Assembly (NCBI RefSeq): GCF_000152825.2
Contig: NC_014414.1
Span: 1,116,001 to 1,180,000, forward strand
DNA from: Parvularcula bermudensis HTCC2503
Lineage (GTDB): Bacteria; Pseudomonadota; Alphaproteobacteria; Caulobacterales; Parvularculaceae
Length of the DNA: 64,000 bases
Reading direction: 5' to 3'
The stretch's first letter is position 1. Each line of letters opens with the position of its first letter. The notes under the pieces are model-generated. The model saw nothing but the letters and a program-made list of their open reading frames with translations, searched no databases and was not told where the DNA came from. Positions 27,201 to 35,044 of the stretch are shown one piece after another. The position numbers and the translations under genes are program-made.

Positions 27201-28601
27201 CGTCGCTATCGGGCTTTCCGCGAGAAAGCTACCGCGAGCGGCTGGAAGGATCGCGACGCTGTGCACGAAGCGCAGCATCCACACATGCATGAGTACCAAC
27301 GTGCGTTCTTGGCGATCAATGCGCCGGTGACCGCTACGCTGATGCGTGAATACCTGACGGATGAGCATTTTGGCGAGCTGGCTGCGCGTGTGCTGGCCTT
27401 CCAGTGGTTCGAGGCCAACGAACCCAAGGACGACAAGAAATTCCGGAGCGGCGAAGATTTCTCGCGCGTGGAAGAGCGCCGCGAAGCCCGCGCCGTCGAT
27501 CCCGCCGCGACATCAGCCGAGGCGGAGGCGATCTTCGACGCAATCGACACGTTGATTGTCGATGGTTCGACGGATGCGCAGATGAAGCTGGGGGTTGCGC
27601 TCGGCGTTGTCGGATCGCGGCTCCCCCACGGCCAGCGTGACGTGACGATCCAGAAGCTCATTTCTCTCGCGCCGAGGCAGGCGCGCGCAGCCTTGCTGTT
27701 GTCGCTGATCCTCTCTGGCGAGGACATCGACATCAAGCTCGTGGCCGACGGCATAGCTGAGACCTTTGAGGCGGCCAAGAAGGAGACCTGGATTCTGACT
27801 CAGAGCGACGCGTATCAGCTACGTGCTTGGTTGCGCCTTTTGCCGTTCGCCACGCCTGTCACCGATCTGCCCGCCATCGTGCGCGGCATGCCGGACGCGC
27901 AGCGCGACCCACGAATGCTCGAAGAGATGGTCGGCGGACTCAACAGTTCGTGCTCGGACGACGCAGAAGGCGTGACTTTCACGCTCGCAGAAGAAGACCC
28001 GCGTCTCTACCAGAACCATCAGTGGCGCGCGACCGCGTTGAGGTTCGGCACCGTATCCGCCGCACGCCGCCTTATTGACTTGACGATCAGCGGCGCGCTC
28101 GACGGCAAGTCATACGACGGATGGCATTGGCAACGCGAATTGGGTGGATTGATTTCGGAGTTCTCCGAGGTCCGCGCCTATGTCTACGACCTCCTGAAGG
28201 ATGGGCCGGCAACGAAGCAGCTTGCCTTGCTAGCTAGCGCGGTTGCTGAAGACCCTGGCACGGACGGCGTACTGATGCTGATCGATTTTGAGATGAAAGC
28301 CGGACGTTCGTTCATGACGTGGCAGTCGATCCAAAGCGCTGTCACGGAGCACGTCCCGGCAGAGAACTGGGAGGGTGCTTACAATGTCGTGCCCGTCCCG
28401 GCGGCCGAACTGCGCCGGAAGCTGCTGGCGATGACGAGCAGCGGCGGCAAGGATGACCCCGCCGCCCGCTGTCTCAACCTTATAGACAAACTCCGGGACG
28501 AATACGGTGCTCCAGAATCGGAACCACGCCATCCCAATCTTGCGTCGGGGCGCCCCTGGCCGATCTTGGTCCCTGATCCCGATGCAGAGGACGGGAATTG
28601 A
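24222..28601 (+). CDS. HNH nuclease-NACHT STAND protein with HEAT-like repeats
   Basis: About 1,459 residues. The N-terminus is an HNH-type zinc nuclease: Cys26 and Cys31 (HCSNPSC), AAHI with His53, then HENGIWLCQDC (79-89) with the second CxxC. A NACHT NTPase follows, with AAPGMGKTT at 196-204 and a Walker B VVLLLDGWNELDA near 263-275. Helical winged-helix and alpha-solenoid (HEAT-like) repeats extend from about residue 480 to the end and are probably the ligand sensor. This is the layout of bacterial NLR-like defence proteins that cut DNA when a phage protein is sensed. The start at 24222 overlaps the previous STAND gene by 14 nt. It is the last gene of the AbiE-STAND operon. Confidence 0.85.
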   Translation: MTKSNNRDDFSQATKNRLAKQARYHCSNPSCRKLTSAPTSDGSKEMNIGVAAHICAAAPGVGARRYRADMTPDQRKSHENGIWLCQDCAKAIDSDDPIFTEAFLLSWKQKHSEDMWRSVIDKLPFGPTMPPTVSEISARFQKAAAADLAVFRRTPKWPGTNVALTLTLKVKHVNEALSTRALADAVTTLDDLILVAAPGMGKTTTLFQVADGLLEIGNGTPLIVPLGDWATEGDALLVSILKRPAFNGISEQDFRAVAANPGVVLLLDGWNELDAAARERARVQITALKAELPELGLVISTRKQALDIPFGGTRVDLLPLDDDQQMEIAHGMRGDAGAQLVDQAWRTAGVQDLVTIPLYLTALLSLPEGAPFPTTKEEVLRRFIAAHEQEARRAAALHAVALGFQQDYLDDLAVFATTTANTAITDSNARKSVANTARVLVDDGQITISTQPDTLLDTLVSNHVLTRSGDTPGYSFQHQQFQEWYASHYVERLMLQAVSDPAAREKLKVDVLDQRPWEEAVLFAVERSARGDAIYKTACSAAIRAAFEVDPVLAGEMIFRATDEVWAPIGTEMRSLAEQWHAPGKVDRAVRFMITAGRPEFADFLWPLISHANTQVHLPALRAAKRFRSSVLGNDAPARIAALPPEIRKNVLHEIASHGGIDGLDLATAIAKTDSDPDVKATVVDALSFRRADRHVADLLADAGDATYDILAEKGHLDDIAVDAVQQELRRARERRKVAGISHFQRLRTLVHAPVEDDHDTEITEIVAEMEIDRKRDREMHLLYEARKRYPEAIAEGLLRRVREHRELFYGADDILAAAGFVHEDDALLGIALEETSRHDDRAEAAASVLGPNAVGRLIDAYLAAGKVLRDASGKYNQAAGDRYHDLRARIGHTPGASLVAAVQARAVSADNEEIVQLAELFSRETYGDEERARPFNVEGLAAIGVLAREWAARMLAAGDEKRSRVATIATMMSHAPSVAHLPLLKRMLDDNLRRYRAFREKATASGWKDRDAVHEAQHPHMHEYQRAFLAINAPVTATLMREYLTDEHFGELAARVLAFQWFEANEPKDDKKFRSGEDFSRVEERREARAVDPAATSAEAEAIFDAIDTLIVDGSTDAQMKLGVALGVVGSRLPHGQRDVTIQKLISLAPRQARAALLLSLILSGEDIDIKLVADGIAETFEAAKKETWILTQSDAYQLRAWLRLLPFATPVTDLPAIVRGMPDAQRDPRMLEEMVGGLNSSCSDDAEGVTFTLAEEDPRLYQNHQWRATALRFGTVSAARRLIDLTISGALDGKSYDGWHWQRELGGLISEFSEVRAYVYDLLKDGPATKQLALLASAVAEDPGTDGVLMLIDFEMKAGRSFMTWQSIQSAVTEHVPAENWEGAYNVVPVPAAELRRKLLAMTSSGGKDDPAARCLNLIDKLRDEYGAPESEPRHPNLASGRPWPILVPDPDAEDGN

Positions 28602-28640
28602 TACGGCGAGCAAACGGAGTGATCAAATGCAGGGTCCTAA

Positions 28641-28687
28641 CTGTCATATATGACAGATAAATTCGGTTTGGCTGTCAGATATGTCAG
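28641..28687. promoter_or_regulatory. Paired 16-bp palindromes between the STAND operon and integrase
   Basis: CTGTCATATATGACAG (28641-28656) is a perfect palindrome. CTGTCAGATATGTCAG (28672-28687) is a close but imperfect copy. Their centres are 31 bp apart, about three helical turns, so they look like two operator sites for one dimeric protein. They lie just 3' of the integrase gene, and could also be recombinase-accessory or arm sites. Confidence 0.55.
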
Positions 28688-28722
28688 TTAGCAGACTGAC
28701 GAGACGTGATCGAAAGCATCCT

Positions 28723-30045
28723 TTAGGTGCACGGCCGTGCCTCGATCAGCATGTCGTCGATAGCATTCCGCCGTGTCTGCCGGTCGAGCGTGTACGTGTT
28801 TCGACTGAATTCGATCCCATCGAGAAGCGCCTTCACGTAACCCGATACGGTGTCGGCGGCCATGATCAGCGTCGAATCCAGCGTGTGAACGTATTTGCTC
28901 GTGACCGAGCCCTTTGCGTGCCCGATAAGCGCGGCGATGGTGATTTCGGTAAAGCCGAGATCGTTGGCAATGCTGGCGAAGCTGTGCCGCAGGACATGCG
29001 GCGTGACATCCCAGAGCGGTGTATCGGCGAAGAGCTTCTTCCAGCTCTGCGGGAAGTTTCCGACCGCGTTGTCCTCTCCTTGGCCGGGGAAGACGAACGT
29101 ACCGTTTCGCTTCGAGCGTGCGGCCTCCAGATAGTCAATGACCGGCAGGCCGACCGGACGCACGGAAGCACCTTCCTTGCTATCTTTCAGGCGTAGACAG
29201 CTGCCCTCGATATCGACTTCGCTCCACCTTAGTCCGATGATCTCGCCACGCCTGCAGCCAGTCAGGGCGATGAGGCGCAGGATCTCGGCGTGGATGCCGT
29301 AGTGGCTGTCATCCTGGACCTCCTTAAGAATGTGACCCAACGTCCGATACTCGGCTTCACTCAGACGTCGGTCACGGACCCTGTATCTCGGCTTCTTGAG
29401 GCCGTGCGTTGGGTTCTGGTCGATGATCCCGGCTTCGATCGCGTAGGAAAAGATGCCGCCGAGAAGGCCCATAGTGCGGATGGCGGTGCCGCGGCCGCCG
29501 CGCACGATCGCCTTGCCGCGCAGCTTCTCTGTCTTCATCACGACGCGCGTCTTCCCGGCGATGATGTCCTTCATCAGGTTGTTCATGTCCGGTTTGGTGA
29601 TGTCCTTGATCCTCCGTGTACCAAGCAAAGGGATGATGTGGCGGCGGATGCGGCCGACGTCGGTCGCGACCGTGGTGGCCTTCTTGGGGCGACCGCCTTT
29701 CCCAAGAACGAGGCCCGCCTCCATGTCGGCGATGTATTGCTCGCAGAGCTCGCGAACGGTCACCGCGCGACGCTCTTCCTCCCGCTCTGCTGCGGGGTCA
29801 TCGCCCTGGGCGACGTCACCCAAACGGATCTTTGCCTCGCGCCGGGCAGTTTCCGGGGTCCACACCCCGTGCAAGCCGATCGAGTAGCGGCGTGACCGCC
29901 CGCGCGCTCGATACTGAATGAGGTAGCTGCGCTTGCCGGACGGGAAGACGCGCAGCCCGAAGCCAGGCAGTTCATCGTCCCAGATGATGTAATCCTTGGT
30001 CTGCGCTTCAGCGCTGTCTACGGTTCGTTTCGTGATCTTTGCCAT
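28723..30045 (-). CDS. P4-type tyrosine integrase of the ICE
   Basis: A tyrosine recombinase of about 440 residues that integrates at tRNA genes. The N-terminal DUF4102-like arm-binding domain is followed by a SAM-like core-binding domain and the catalytic domain. Active-site residues are visible: Arg in TGCRRGEIIGLRW, HVLRHSFAS (H-x-x-R), GHAKGSVTSKYVH with the histidine and the nucleophilic Tyr. The ATG at 30045 is preferred (MAKITKRTVDSAEA). The attachment fragment at 30226-30270 is 180 bp upstream of the start, the usual layout. The gene marks the right end of the ICE remnant. It is followed by the paired palindromes. Confidence 0.92.
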   Translation of the reverse strand: MAKITKRTVDSAEAQTKDYIIWDDELPGFGLRVFPSGKRSYLIQYRARGRSRRYSIGLHGVWTPETARREAKIRLGDVAQGDDPAAEREEERRAVTVRELCEQYIADMEAGLVLGKGGRPKKATTVATDVGRIRRHIIPLLGTRRIKDITKPDMNNLMKDIIAGKTRVVMKTEKLRGKAIVRGGRGTAIRTMGLLGGIFSYAIEAGIIDQNPTHGLKKPRYRVRDRRLSEAEYRTLGHILKEVQDDSHYGIHAEILRLIALTGCRRGEIIGLRWSEVDIEGSCLRLKDSKEGASVRPVGLPVIDYLEAARSKRNGTFVFPGQGEDNAVGNFPQSWKKLFADTPLWDVTPHVLRHSFASIANDLGFTEITIAALIGHAKGSVTSKYVHTLDSTLIMAADTVSGYVKALLDGIEFSRNTYTLDRQTRRNAIDDMLIEARPCT

Positions 30046-30172
30046 CGTCCCGGTCCCAGTCGGACCCGGATTTCGCGTAAGCACCACGTAAGCACTTGGG
30101 AGCAAATTCCGGGGTTGTCGCGGGATAGAGTCTTCGGATCGCGATTTTGGAAAGTCTATTGGAAACAGTACT

Positions 30173-31798
30173 TTATCGTGCTCTGGCGTACTCTGTCGCG
30201 CAATTCGGAAAGGCCATTAGGCCAGCTCCGAAGGCAGAGGCCAGAGGTTCGAATCCTCTCGGGTGCGCCATCTCCAAATTCCCACTGCAAATATCCTCTA
30301 ACATCTTGAATGGTAAGGATATTTCTGGTGTTCGAAAACCACTTTCACGGTCATACGCCAGTTGGTCCGCAAACGCGAGTTTCAGCACTGTTTGACGATG
30401 CTCAATGCTGCCATTTTCCCAAATTTTCCAAGGGTTTGCCAGAAACGTCATCGAGTGTTCGAACGTCTCCTCATAGGTAGCCAGCGGTGTGCCGCATTTT
30501 TCGATCCGCTCGCGGATAATCATGCGATCCGTTTCTAGATCACCGATGCGCTTCTCATAGGCTCGAATAACGGATTCGCTGTCAGCTTCCATAAGCCGAT
30601 CCATAAGCTGAGCGATCTTGCGCTCGATCTGCGAAAGCTCGGCCTTCACCGACTTGCCTTGCTCTTTCATCGTCTTGGCACGCTGCTCCCACAGGTCACG
30701 GAACAAAGACGAAGCCCACTCGAAAAGCTCTGCTGATGGCCTCAGCGCCTTTAGAAGCGCTTCAAACTCTTCTTCAACAAGCTCGCGGCGGATCGACTTG
30801 CCTTTCGCTGCACAGTCCTTCTGGCGGCAGAGATAGTAAGGGTAGTGAGCGGCCTTCCCCTTTGACCAGTTCGCAGTAAGGGGCGTACCGCAGCAGCCGC
30901 ATAGGACGAAACCGCGAAGCGGAAAATCTTGGCTTATGTCTTTGCGCGCGGGTACGCGGGCGGTCCCGTTCAAACGGTTCTGAATGGTCTTGAAAGTTTC
31001 AAGACTGATAAGCCCCTCGTGCTTTGCAGGACGGAATGAGACATCCCATTTCGGAAGCTCCAAGTATCCCGCATAGAGCGGCTGCGTCAGAAAATCATTG
31101 ACCCGTTGGTTCGTGACCTCGCCGCGCGGTGTCTTTGGAAACTCGGGTTGCGCTTCGAGGAAACGTTTCACCTCAGCCTGCGTCGAGAAACGCTCGCAGG
31201 CGTAACCCTCCAAAGCCTCTCTCAGGATCGATGCGCAAGGCTCGTCGGGAAGCAGAACCTTCCCTTGTCCACTGACACGCTCGTACTTGTATCCAACGGG
31301 GGCATGGAAGACCCAGTAACCGTTGAGCGCCCGCGCTCGCATGCGGTTGAGAGTTTGTTCGCCGTTCTTCTGGCGCTGGTGCTGTGAAACGCTTGCGAGG
31401 AGGTTTTCAATGAGCTGGCTGTCACTGTCTTCGCCGAATTCGAGCGTCGGGGATTCAAGGATGCCGCCCGCTTTGCTGATCGCTGCACGAAGTTCGAGAT
31501 GAGCTTGGATGCCACGGGCTAGGCGGCTGATATCGTCGATGATCACAACATGCGGCTGGCGACGGTTCTGACGGAGGAAAGACAGCATAGCTTGCATGCC
31601 TGGGCGATTGATCAGCCCGCCGGATGCGTCATCGGCAAATACCTGAACGACGTCATGGCCACGGAAGGAGGCGTACTCTCGGCATCGTGTTTCCTGAGAG
31701 TGTAAGCCAGTGCCGCGCGTGGTCTGTTTGGTGTCTGACACACGGCAATAAATTACGGCTTTGCTGCTTCCATTCTTGCCTTTCATCGAATCCATCAT
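30173..31798 (-). CDS. Large serine recombinase
   Basis: A site-specific recombinase of up to 541 residues. The N-terminal resolvase domain shows AVIYCRVSDTKQ (nucleophile Ser) and DDISRLARG. A recombinase domain (GYWVFHAPVGYKYE) and a zinc-ribbon (FVLCGCCGTPLTANW, then CRQKDCAAKG) follow, and then a long coiled coil. The last 30 or so residues (from AHPRGFEPLASAFG) are antisense to the tRNA-Arg fragment, so the natural end is probably shorter. It overlaps the upstream 86-residue gene by 4 nt. It is the likely integrase of the second element, which extends rightward from about 30.2 kb, and faces the tyrosine integrase across the attachment fragment. Confidence 0.9.
   Translation of the reverse strand: MMDSMKGKNGSSKAVIYCRVSDTKQTTRGTGLHSQETRCREYASFRGHDVVQVFADDASGGLINRPGMQAMLSFLRQNRRQPHVVIIDDISRLARGIQAHLELRAAISKAGGILESPTLEFGEDSDSQLIENLLASVSQHQRQKNGEQTLNRMRARALNGYWVFHAPVGYKYERVSGQGKVLLPDEPCASILREALEGYACERFSTQAEVKRFLEAQPEFPKTPRGEVTNQRVNDFLTQPLYAGYLELPKWDVSFRPAKHEGLISLETFKTIQNRLNGTARVPARKDISQDFPLRGFVLCGCCGTPLTANWSKGKAAHYPYYLCRQKDCAAKGKSIRRELVEEEFEALLKALRPSAELFEWASSLFRDLWEQRAKTMKEQGKSVKAELSQIERKIAQLMDRLMEADSESVIRAYEKRIGDLETDRMIIRERIEKCGTPLATYEETFEHSMTFLANPWKIWENGSIEHRQTVLKLAFADQLAYDRESGFRTPEISLPFKMLEDICSGNLEMAHPRGFEPLASAFGAGLMAFPNCATEYARAR
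30226..30270 (+). other. tRNA-Arg(CCG) 3' fragment: attachment site
   Basis: Begins at the anticodon loop CTCCGAA and continues through the stem, the T-arm AGAGG-TTCGAAT-CCTCT and the acceptor strand CGGGTGC-G-CCA (end 30270). The 5' half (starting GCACCCG) is absent, so this is not a working tRNA. It is the att repeat left when a tyrosine integrase recombines in the anticodon loop. The intact tRNA and other att end are not in the window. Confidence 0.75.
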
Positions 31799-32055
31799 CC
31801 TTCCGTCAGCGGCGCTGCGGTTTCTTCTTCGCCACGTTGTTTTTGCTTTGTTCTCAGCTTATCACACTGAGCCTTTGGGAGAAGGACTTTCTTACCTTCT
31901 GTTTTCGTTCCTAACTGGGCAGGATGGACTCCCCAAGCGGCATCTATGAATGCATTCATGATCGCCGATACTCTGTGGATAACGTCTTCGGCTTGATCTT
32001 TGGAGTAACCAAGCTTCGTCACAGCGTCGCGATGCTTATCAATTAAGTCTTTCAT
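31795..32055 (-). CDS. Small protein upstream of the serine recombinase
   Basis: An 86-residue, charged, mostly helical protein (KDLIDKHRDAVTKLGYSKDQ then a VIHRVSAIMNAFID helix). The ATG at 32055 has GGGGAG about ten nt upstream; a TTG at 32082 is less likely. Its stop overlaps the recombinase start by 4 nt, so it is co-translated and may be a recombination directionality factor or a regulator. No motif confirms this. The function is unknown. Confidence 0.6.
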   Translation of the reverse strand: MKDLIDKHRDAVTKLGYSKDQAEDVIHRVSAIMNAFIDAAWGVHPAQLGTKTEGKKVLLPKAQCDKLRTKQKQRGEEETAAPLTEG

Positions 32056-32249
32056 GAGGGCAAACTCCCCTCCCTTCAGCAATGCGCTGCATGCTGATCA
32101 GTTTCATTTCCTTTTCGGACAATAAATTAGCTCTTCACCCCATTAGGGGTGATTAGCGCAGATATTTCTGCGCGAGCTGAATATATACTTTAATTGTACC
32201 TTACCTGTGTCCTGAAACGCAAACTCAGCAAGGGTTTCGGGCAAAAGAA

Positions 32250-32278
32250 GGCCCGATCCTGTTACTAGGGATCGGGCC
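32250..32278 (-). terminator. Rho-independent terminator for the coupling-protein operon
   Basis: A perfect 10-bp stem GGCCCGATCC / GGATCGGGCC with a 9-nt loop (32250-32278). On the minus strand it is followed by TTCTTTT, so it ends the leftward transcript of the genes up to 35484. Confidence 0.75.
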
Positions 32279-32310
32279 ATATCAAAGAGTAATCTTCTTT
32301 CCTAATTCCG

Positions 32311-32580
32311 CTATCGTTCGTTCTTAAATCGCGCTTTCGCGTATCCGCTGAGCCGTGCAAACGTGTGCTGAGCTTCCAGCCTACTCTGAGCGCTGGCGAG
32401 TGCGTTTCGCAGCCTTGCTATGCGAGAGTGCCTCTCTTCATTGCCTTGTCGTCTCACCTCATTTCCAAGGTGGCCGTCGAGATCAAGGGTAGCGGCGCAC
32501 GCGGGCTTGCTGCTCTCGCGCAATCGCCTCAACAGCTCCTGCTTGGTGCAGATCGATGAATGAACATCTCTCGACGACAT
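32311..32580 (-). CDS. Hypothetical 89-residue protein in the coupling operon
   Basis: A basic, helical protein (ERHSRIARLRNALASAQSRLE near the middle, written as ERHSRIARLRNALASAQSRL). It starts 5 nt after the preceding gene and is followed by the terminator at 32250, so it is the last gene of the leftward operon. No family is recognised. The ATG at 32580 has only a weak GAGCGAT upstream and probably depends on coupling. Confidence 0.45.
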   Translation of the reverse strand: MSSRDVHSSICTKQELLRRLRESSKPACAATLDLDGHLGNEVRRQGNEERHSRIARLRNALASAQSRLEAQHTFARLSGYAKARFKNER

Positions 32581-32585
32581 CCGTG

Positions 32586-32921
32586 CTATCGCTCCCGATT
32601 GTCGCGGCTTCTTTTACGGTTTCCGGTCCGCACTTCCGCCAGCCTGTCGCCGTTGCTTTGTTCGTTACGCCTTTGCGCAAGGCGCTCTTCTTGGCGAAGC
32701 GCCCGCGACTGCTGATAGGCCTCCTGTGCCAGGGCGCCGACTTTCAGAAGGTCGGCCCCTGAAAACGCGTTCGTATCACGCAGAACGCCCGACTTCTCGT
32801 CGCGGTAGGTGCGGCTGAAAGACGTGGTGAAGTAGTCACCGTTCTCGCCAGCGTTCCGCCATGTCGTTGCTTTGACCGACCCATCGCGGATCGTAAATTC
32901 AGGTTTGTCGCTCACAATCAT
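32586..32921 (-). CDS. Conserved-looking plasmid-type protein (111 residues)
   Basis: The start is set at the ATG at 32921 because AAAGGAGA lies immediately upstream; a longer frame upstream is antisense-type noise. The N-terminus (KPEFTIRDGSVKATTWRN, then a YFTTSFSRTYRDE strand pair) has the beta-rich OB-like pattern of small plasmid proteins. The C-terminus is a charged helix rich in Arg and Gln. It follows the coupling-protein gene by 10 nt. A single-stranded DNA-binding role is conceivable but not shown by any motif. Confidence 0.6.
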   Translation of the reverse strand: MIVSDKPEFTIRDGSVKATTWRNAGENGDYFTTSFSRTYRDEKSGVLRDTNAFSGADLLKVGALAQEAYQQSRALRQEERLAQRRNEQSNGDRLAEVRTGNRKRSRDNRER

Positions 32922-32931
32922 TCTCCTTTCT

Positions 32932-34539
32932 CTATGAAGGGCGAAAGCCTTCAACGTAGGACCACATGCCGTTCGAATATTGCGGGTAGTCCGAGAATTG
33001 CTGCGGCACGCGCTCATGGATGACCCTCGCACGACGGCGACCCCATCTTGAGGGGATAGACACGGAATCGTGGGGCGGATGAAACGGATTGGGCAGGAAG
33101 CGCCCAGCAAAGTCTGACCGTTCGTAGTACGGATGCTTTTCGGCGAAGATGGGCTTGAGGTTCTTGCCCGAAATGAAGAGCAGTTGCCTGTCCTCAGGCA
33201 TCGATAGGATTTCTTCTGGCATCATCAGTGCACGCGCCTGTTTGGTGCGATGCTCTTCGCCATAGGCGTGATACTTCATGTCGGCGTAGGCCGAGAAGGG
33301 ATCGCTGCCGTTCATGATGCTCATAGCGGCGTTCATCTTTTGGCGCTTGGCGTCCGCCTGTCTCAGGCTGTCGTCATATTCGAGCGTCTCGGTGCCCAGC
33401 ATTGAGGACACCATCTGAGCTGTCTGATAGTCGCGCACACCGAAGAACTGGCGTAACGCGGATGAACCCATGAAGCCCTGAAGGGCAGGTGCGCCGAAGT
33501 TTCTGACGATCTGGCCGACATCCTGAAACAGCGCCCAGACCTGAACGCCAGCGCCGCGACCAAAGGTGAAGGCGCGTAGCAGGGCTTCAAAATTTCCGAG
33601 CTGGCCCGCCTCATCGATGATCATCGTGACGCGTGGCGCGGAAGGCGCTCGCGACTTGTAGAGCATCTGCACGGTGAACATTGTGCGCAGGATCGGAGAC
33701 CATAGACCTACGTATTCTATCGGTACATTGATCGCCCAGTTCGTCGGCTGGCTCGAATTGCAGGTATCGGCCAGCGAAGCATCGGCCCCCTCAAGCGCGG
33801 CCTGAAGCATCGGATCATCGAGGAAGTTCAGGTGCGCGTAGATTTCGCCGAGAATGCTTCCGAACTCTTTCTCGCTTTCCTGTTGCTTTGCCAGCATCTC
33901 GCCAGCAGTTCGTCTGACGCTGTCCATCGAGGAGCCGAGCATGGCTTCGAGACAGTCTGCCCAGGCATTGGAGTCAGCTTCGATCCAGTTGATAACGCGG
34001 TAGAGTGCGGGGAAGCTGACCTTGCCGTCTCGCTCGACCAGCATCTTGATGATGTTCTCGATCCACTCGCGGGCACGCAGCTCGAAGTAACGACCGTTCG
34101 ACGCGCCGCTTGTCGGGATCAGGCTTTCGGCGATGAACTTGCAGTCCGCATGGAAGTGCGGATCGTCCAGGCGAAGGATATCGAGCGGGTTCATGCGATG
34201 CTGCGGGAGGCCACGCATCCCCGTCGGGTTCCAGCAATAAAGGTAGCTCCGATTGAGAGCGAAGTTCACCATCGTAACAGCGGCGATCTCGCCGCGTGGA
34301 TCGAGGATGAAATTTCGGTTGCTTGCGTTGCGGGCCACTACAAGCGCGAGAAGATCGCGCATTTTGCCTGAGCCTGCGCCTGCGACCGTGATAATCGGCG
34401 CGTCGGTTTCGAGGCAGATCGGCTTGTTCGCGCTATAGCCGATCTGAAGGCCGCGAGCGCCTAGCAGTCCGGCCCGCCTGAGTTTGCTCTCGTCAGACCA
34501 AGATGCTGATCCGAACCGATACTCTTCATTGCTCATCAT
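32932..34539 (-). CDS. Type IV coupling protein (VirD4/TraG-like), soluble form
   Basis: A 535-residue ATPase that would link the relaxosome to a type IV secretion channel. The nucleotide site is GAGSGKMRD near residue 54, a Walker A variant with Met after Lys. The Walker B-like VTMIIDEAGQLGNFEALL lies near residue 310, and VQVWALFQDVGQI is the typical TraG motif. There is no N-terminal transmembrane anchor, unlike VirD4. The three small membrane proteins encoded upstream might supply membrane attachment. It is in the same operon as those genes. No type IV secretion channel genes other than the trbI fragment are present, so transfer would need a helper. Confidence 0.88.
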   Translation of the reverse strand: MMSNEEYRFGSASWSDESKLRRAGLLGARGLQIGYSANKPICLETDAPIITVAGAGSGKMRDLLALVVARNASNRNFILDPRGEIAAVTMVNFALNRSYLYCWNPTGMRGLPQHRMNPLDILRLDDPHFHADCKFIAESLIPTSGASNGRYFELRAREWIENIIKMLVERDGKVSFPALYRVINWIEADSNAWADCLEAMLGSSMDSVRRTAGEMLAKQQESEKEFGSILGEIYAHLNFLDDPMLQAALEGADASLADTCNSSQPTNWAINVPIEYVGLWSPILRTMFTVQMLYKSRAPSAPRVTMIIDEAGQLGNFEALLRAFTFGRGAGVQVWALFQDVGQIVRNFGAPALQGFMGSSALRQFFGVRDYQTAQMVSSMLGTETLEYDDSLRQADAKRQKMNAAMSIMNGSDPFSAYADMKYHAYGEEHRTKQARALMMPEEILSMPEDRQLLFISGKNLKPIFAEKHPYYERSDFAGRFLPNPFHPPHDSVSIPSRWGRRRARVIHERVPQQFSDYPQYSNGMWSYVEGFRPS

Positions 34540-34541
34540 GA

Positions 34542-34844
34542 CTACTTTCCTTTAAAAATACGGTCATGTGTCGCCATGACTTTTGTTTTTTCGGGAGTGG
34601 TGAGGACGTGCGTGCCCGCATCGGGATGGAAGCACTTGATGAAGTGCGAGCGGATTTCATGGGGCTTTACGGTCGGATGAAATGCGTTGATCATCCGTAT
34701 CCAGACGCACACCTTCACGTCTGAGGGAATGTCTGATTTGACCGAGCTAGGCGCGAATATGAGTTTGAAGCGATCAAATATTGGCTTCATCTCGGGTTCG
34801 GTGAAAGAAATTTGGATATTGTCCATCTGAATTCTTCTCGACAC
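34542..34844 (-). CDS. Hypothetical protein upstream of the coupling protein gene
   Basis: 100 residues from the GTG at 34844, or 94 from the ATG at 34826. The sequence (ISFTEPEMKPIFDRFKLIF, then DVKVCVWIRMINAFHP) looks like a small mixed alpha/beta fold. No family is recognised. It lies 2 nt from the coupling-protein gene and abuts the 44-residue membrane gene, so it is part of the operon. Confidence 0.55.
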   Translation of the reverse strand: MSRRIQMDNIQISFTEPEMKPIFDRFKLIFAPSSVKSDIPSDVKVCVWIRMINAFHPTVKPHEIRSHFIKCFHPDAGTHVLTTPEKTKVMATHDRIFKGK

Positions 34845-34979
34845 TTAGTCCCAACCAAAAATCGCACTTAGGACCAGCAAACCGATGAAAAGGAATGGTC
34901 CATAACGTTCCTTGTAGTCCTCAATCCGCTGCGCAAGTTCCTCGCGCGCTTCTAGGAATTTCCCATAGAGGTCTTCCAT
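34845..34979 (-). CDS. 44-residue single-pass membrane protein
   Basis: A short gene with a strong Shine-Dalgarno (GGGAGG, 34988-34983) before the ATG at 34979. It encodes an amphipathic, charged N-terminus (EDLYGKFLEAREELAQRIED) and one hydrophobic segment (PFLFIGLLVLSAIFGW) at the C-terminus. It could be a membrane tether for the soluble coupling protein. Its stop abuts the next gene. It is preceded by a perfect 12-bp hairpin at 34995-35022. Confidence 0.6.
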   Translation of the reverse strand: MEDLYGKFLEAREELAQRIEDYKERYGPFLFIGLLVLSAIFGWD

Positions 34980-34994
34980 GCTTGCCTCCCGAGA

Positions 34995-35022
34995 ACCTGA
35001 GCTCTGTCCTCAGAGCTCAGGT
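34995..35022. other. Perfect 12-bp hairpin
   Basis: ACCTGAGCTCTG / CAGAGCTCAGGT with a TCCT loop. It has no T-run on either strand, so it is more likely an RNA-processing or stability element between the 40- and 44-residue membrane genes than a terminator. Confidence 0.6.
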
Positions 35023-35044
35023 CAGTTTGGGTTAAGGGCCTTGC

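Noticed and set aside
30173-30270. C-terminal AHPRGFEPLASAFG extension of the serine recombinase as a real domain
   Set aside because: It is the antisense reading of the tRNA-Arg fragment, a common artefact.
32250-32278. The GGCCCGATCC hairpin as an operator
   Set aside because: The T-rich tract on the minus strand right after it and its position at an operon end fit a terminator better.
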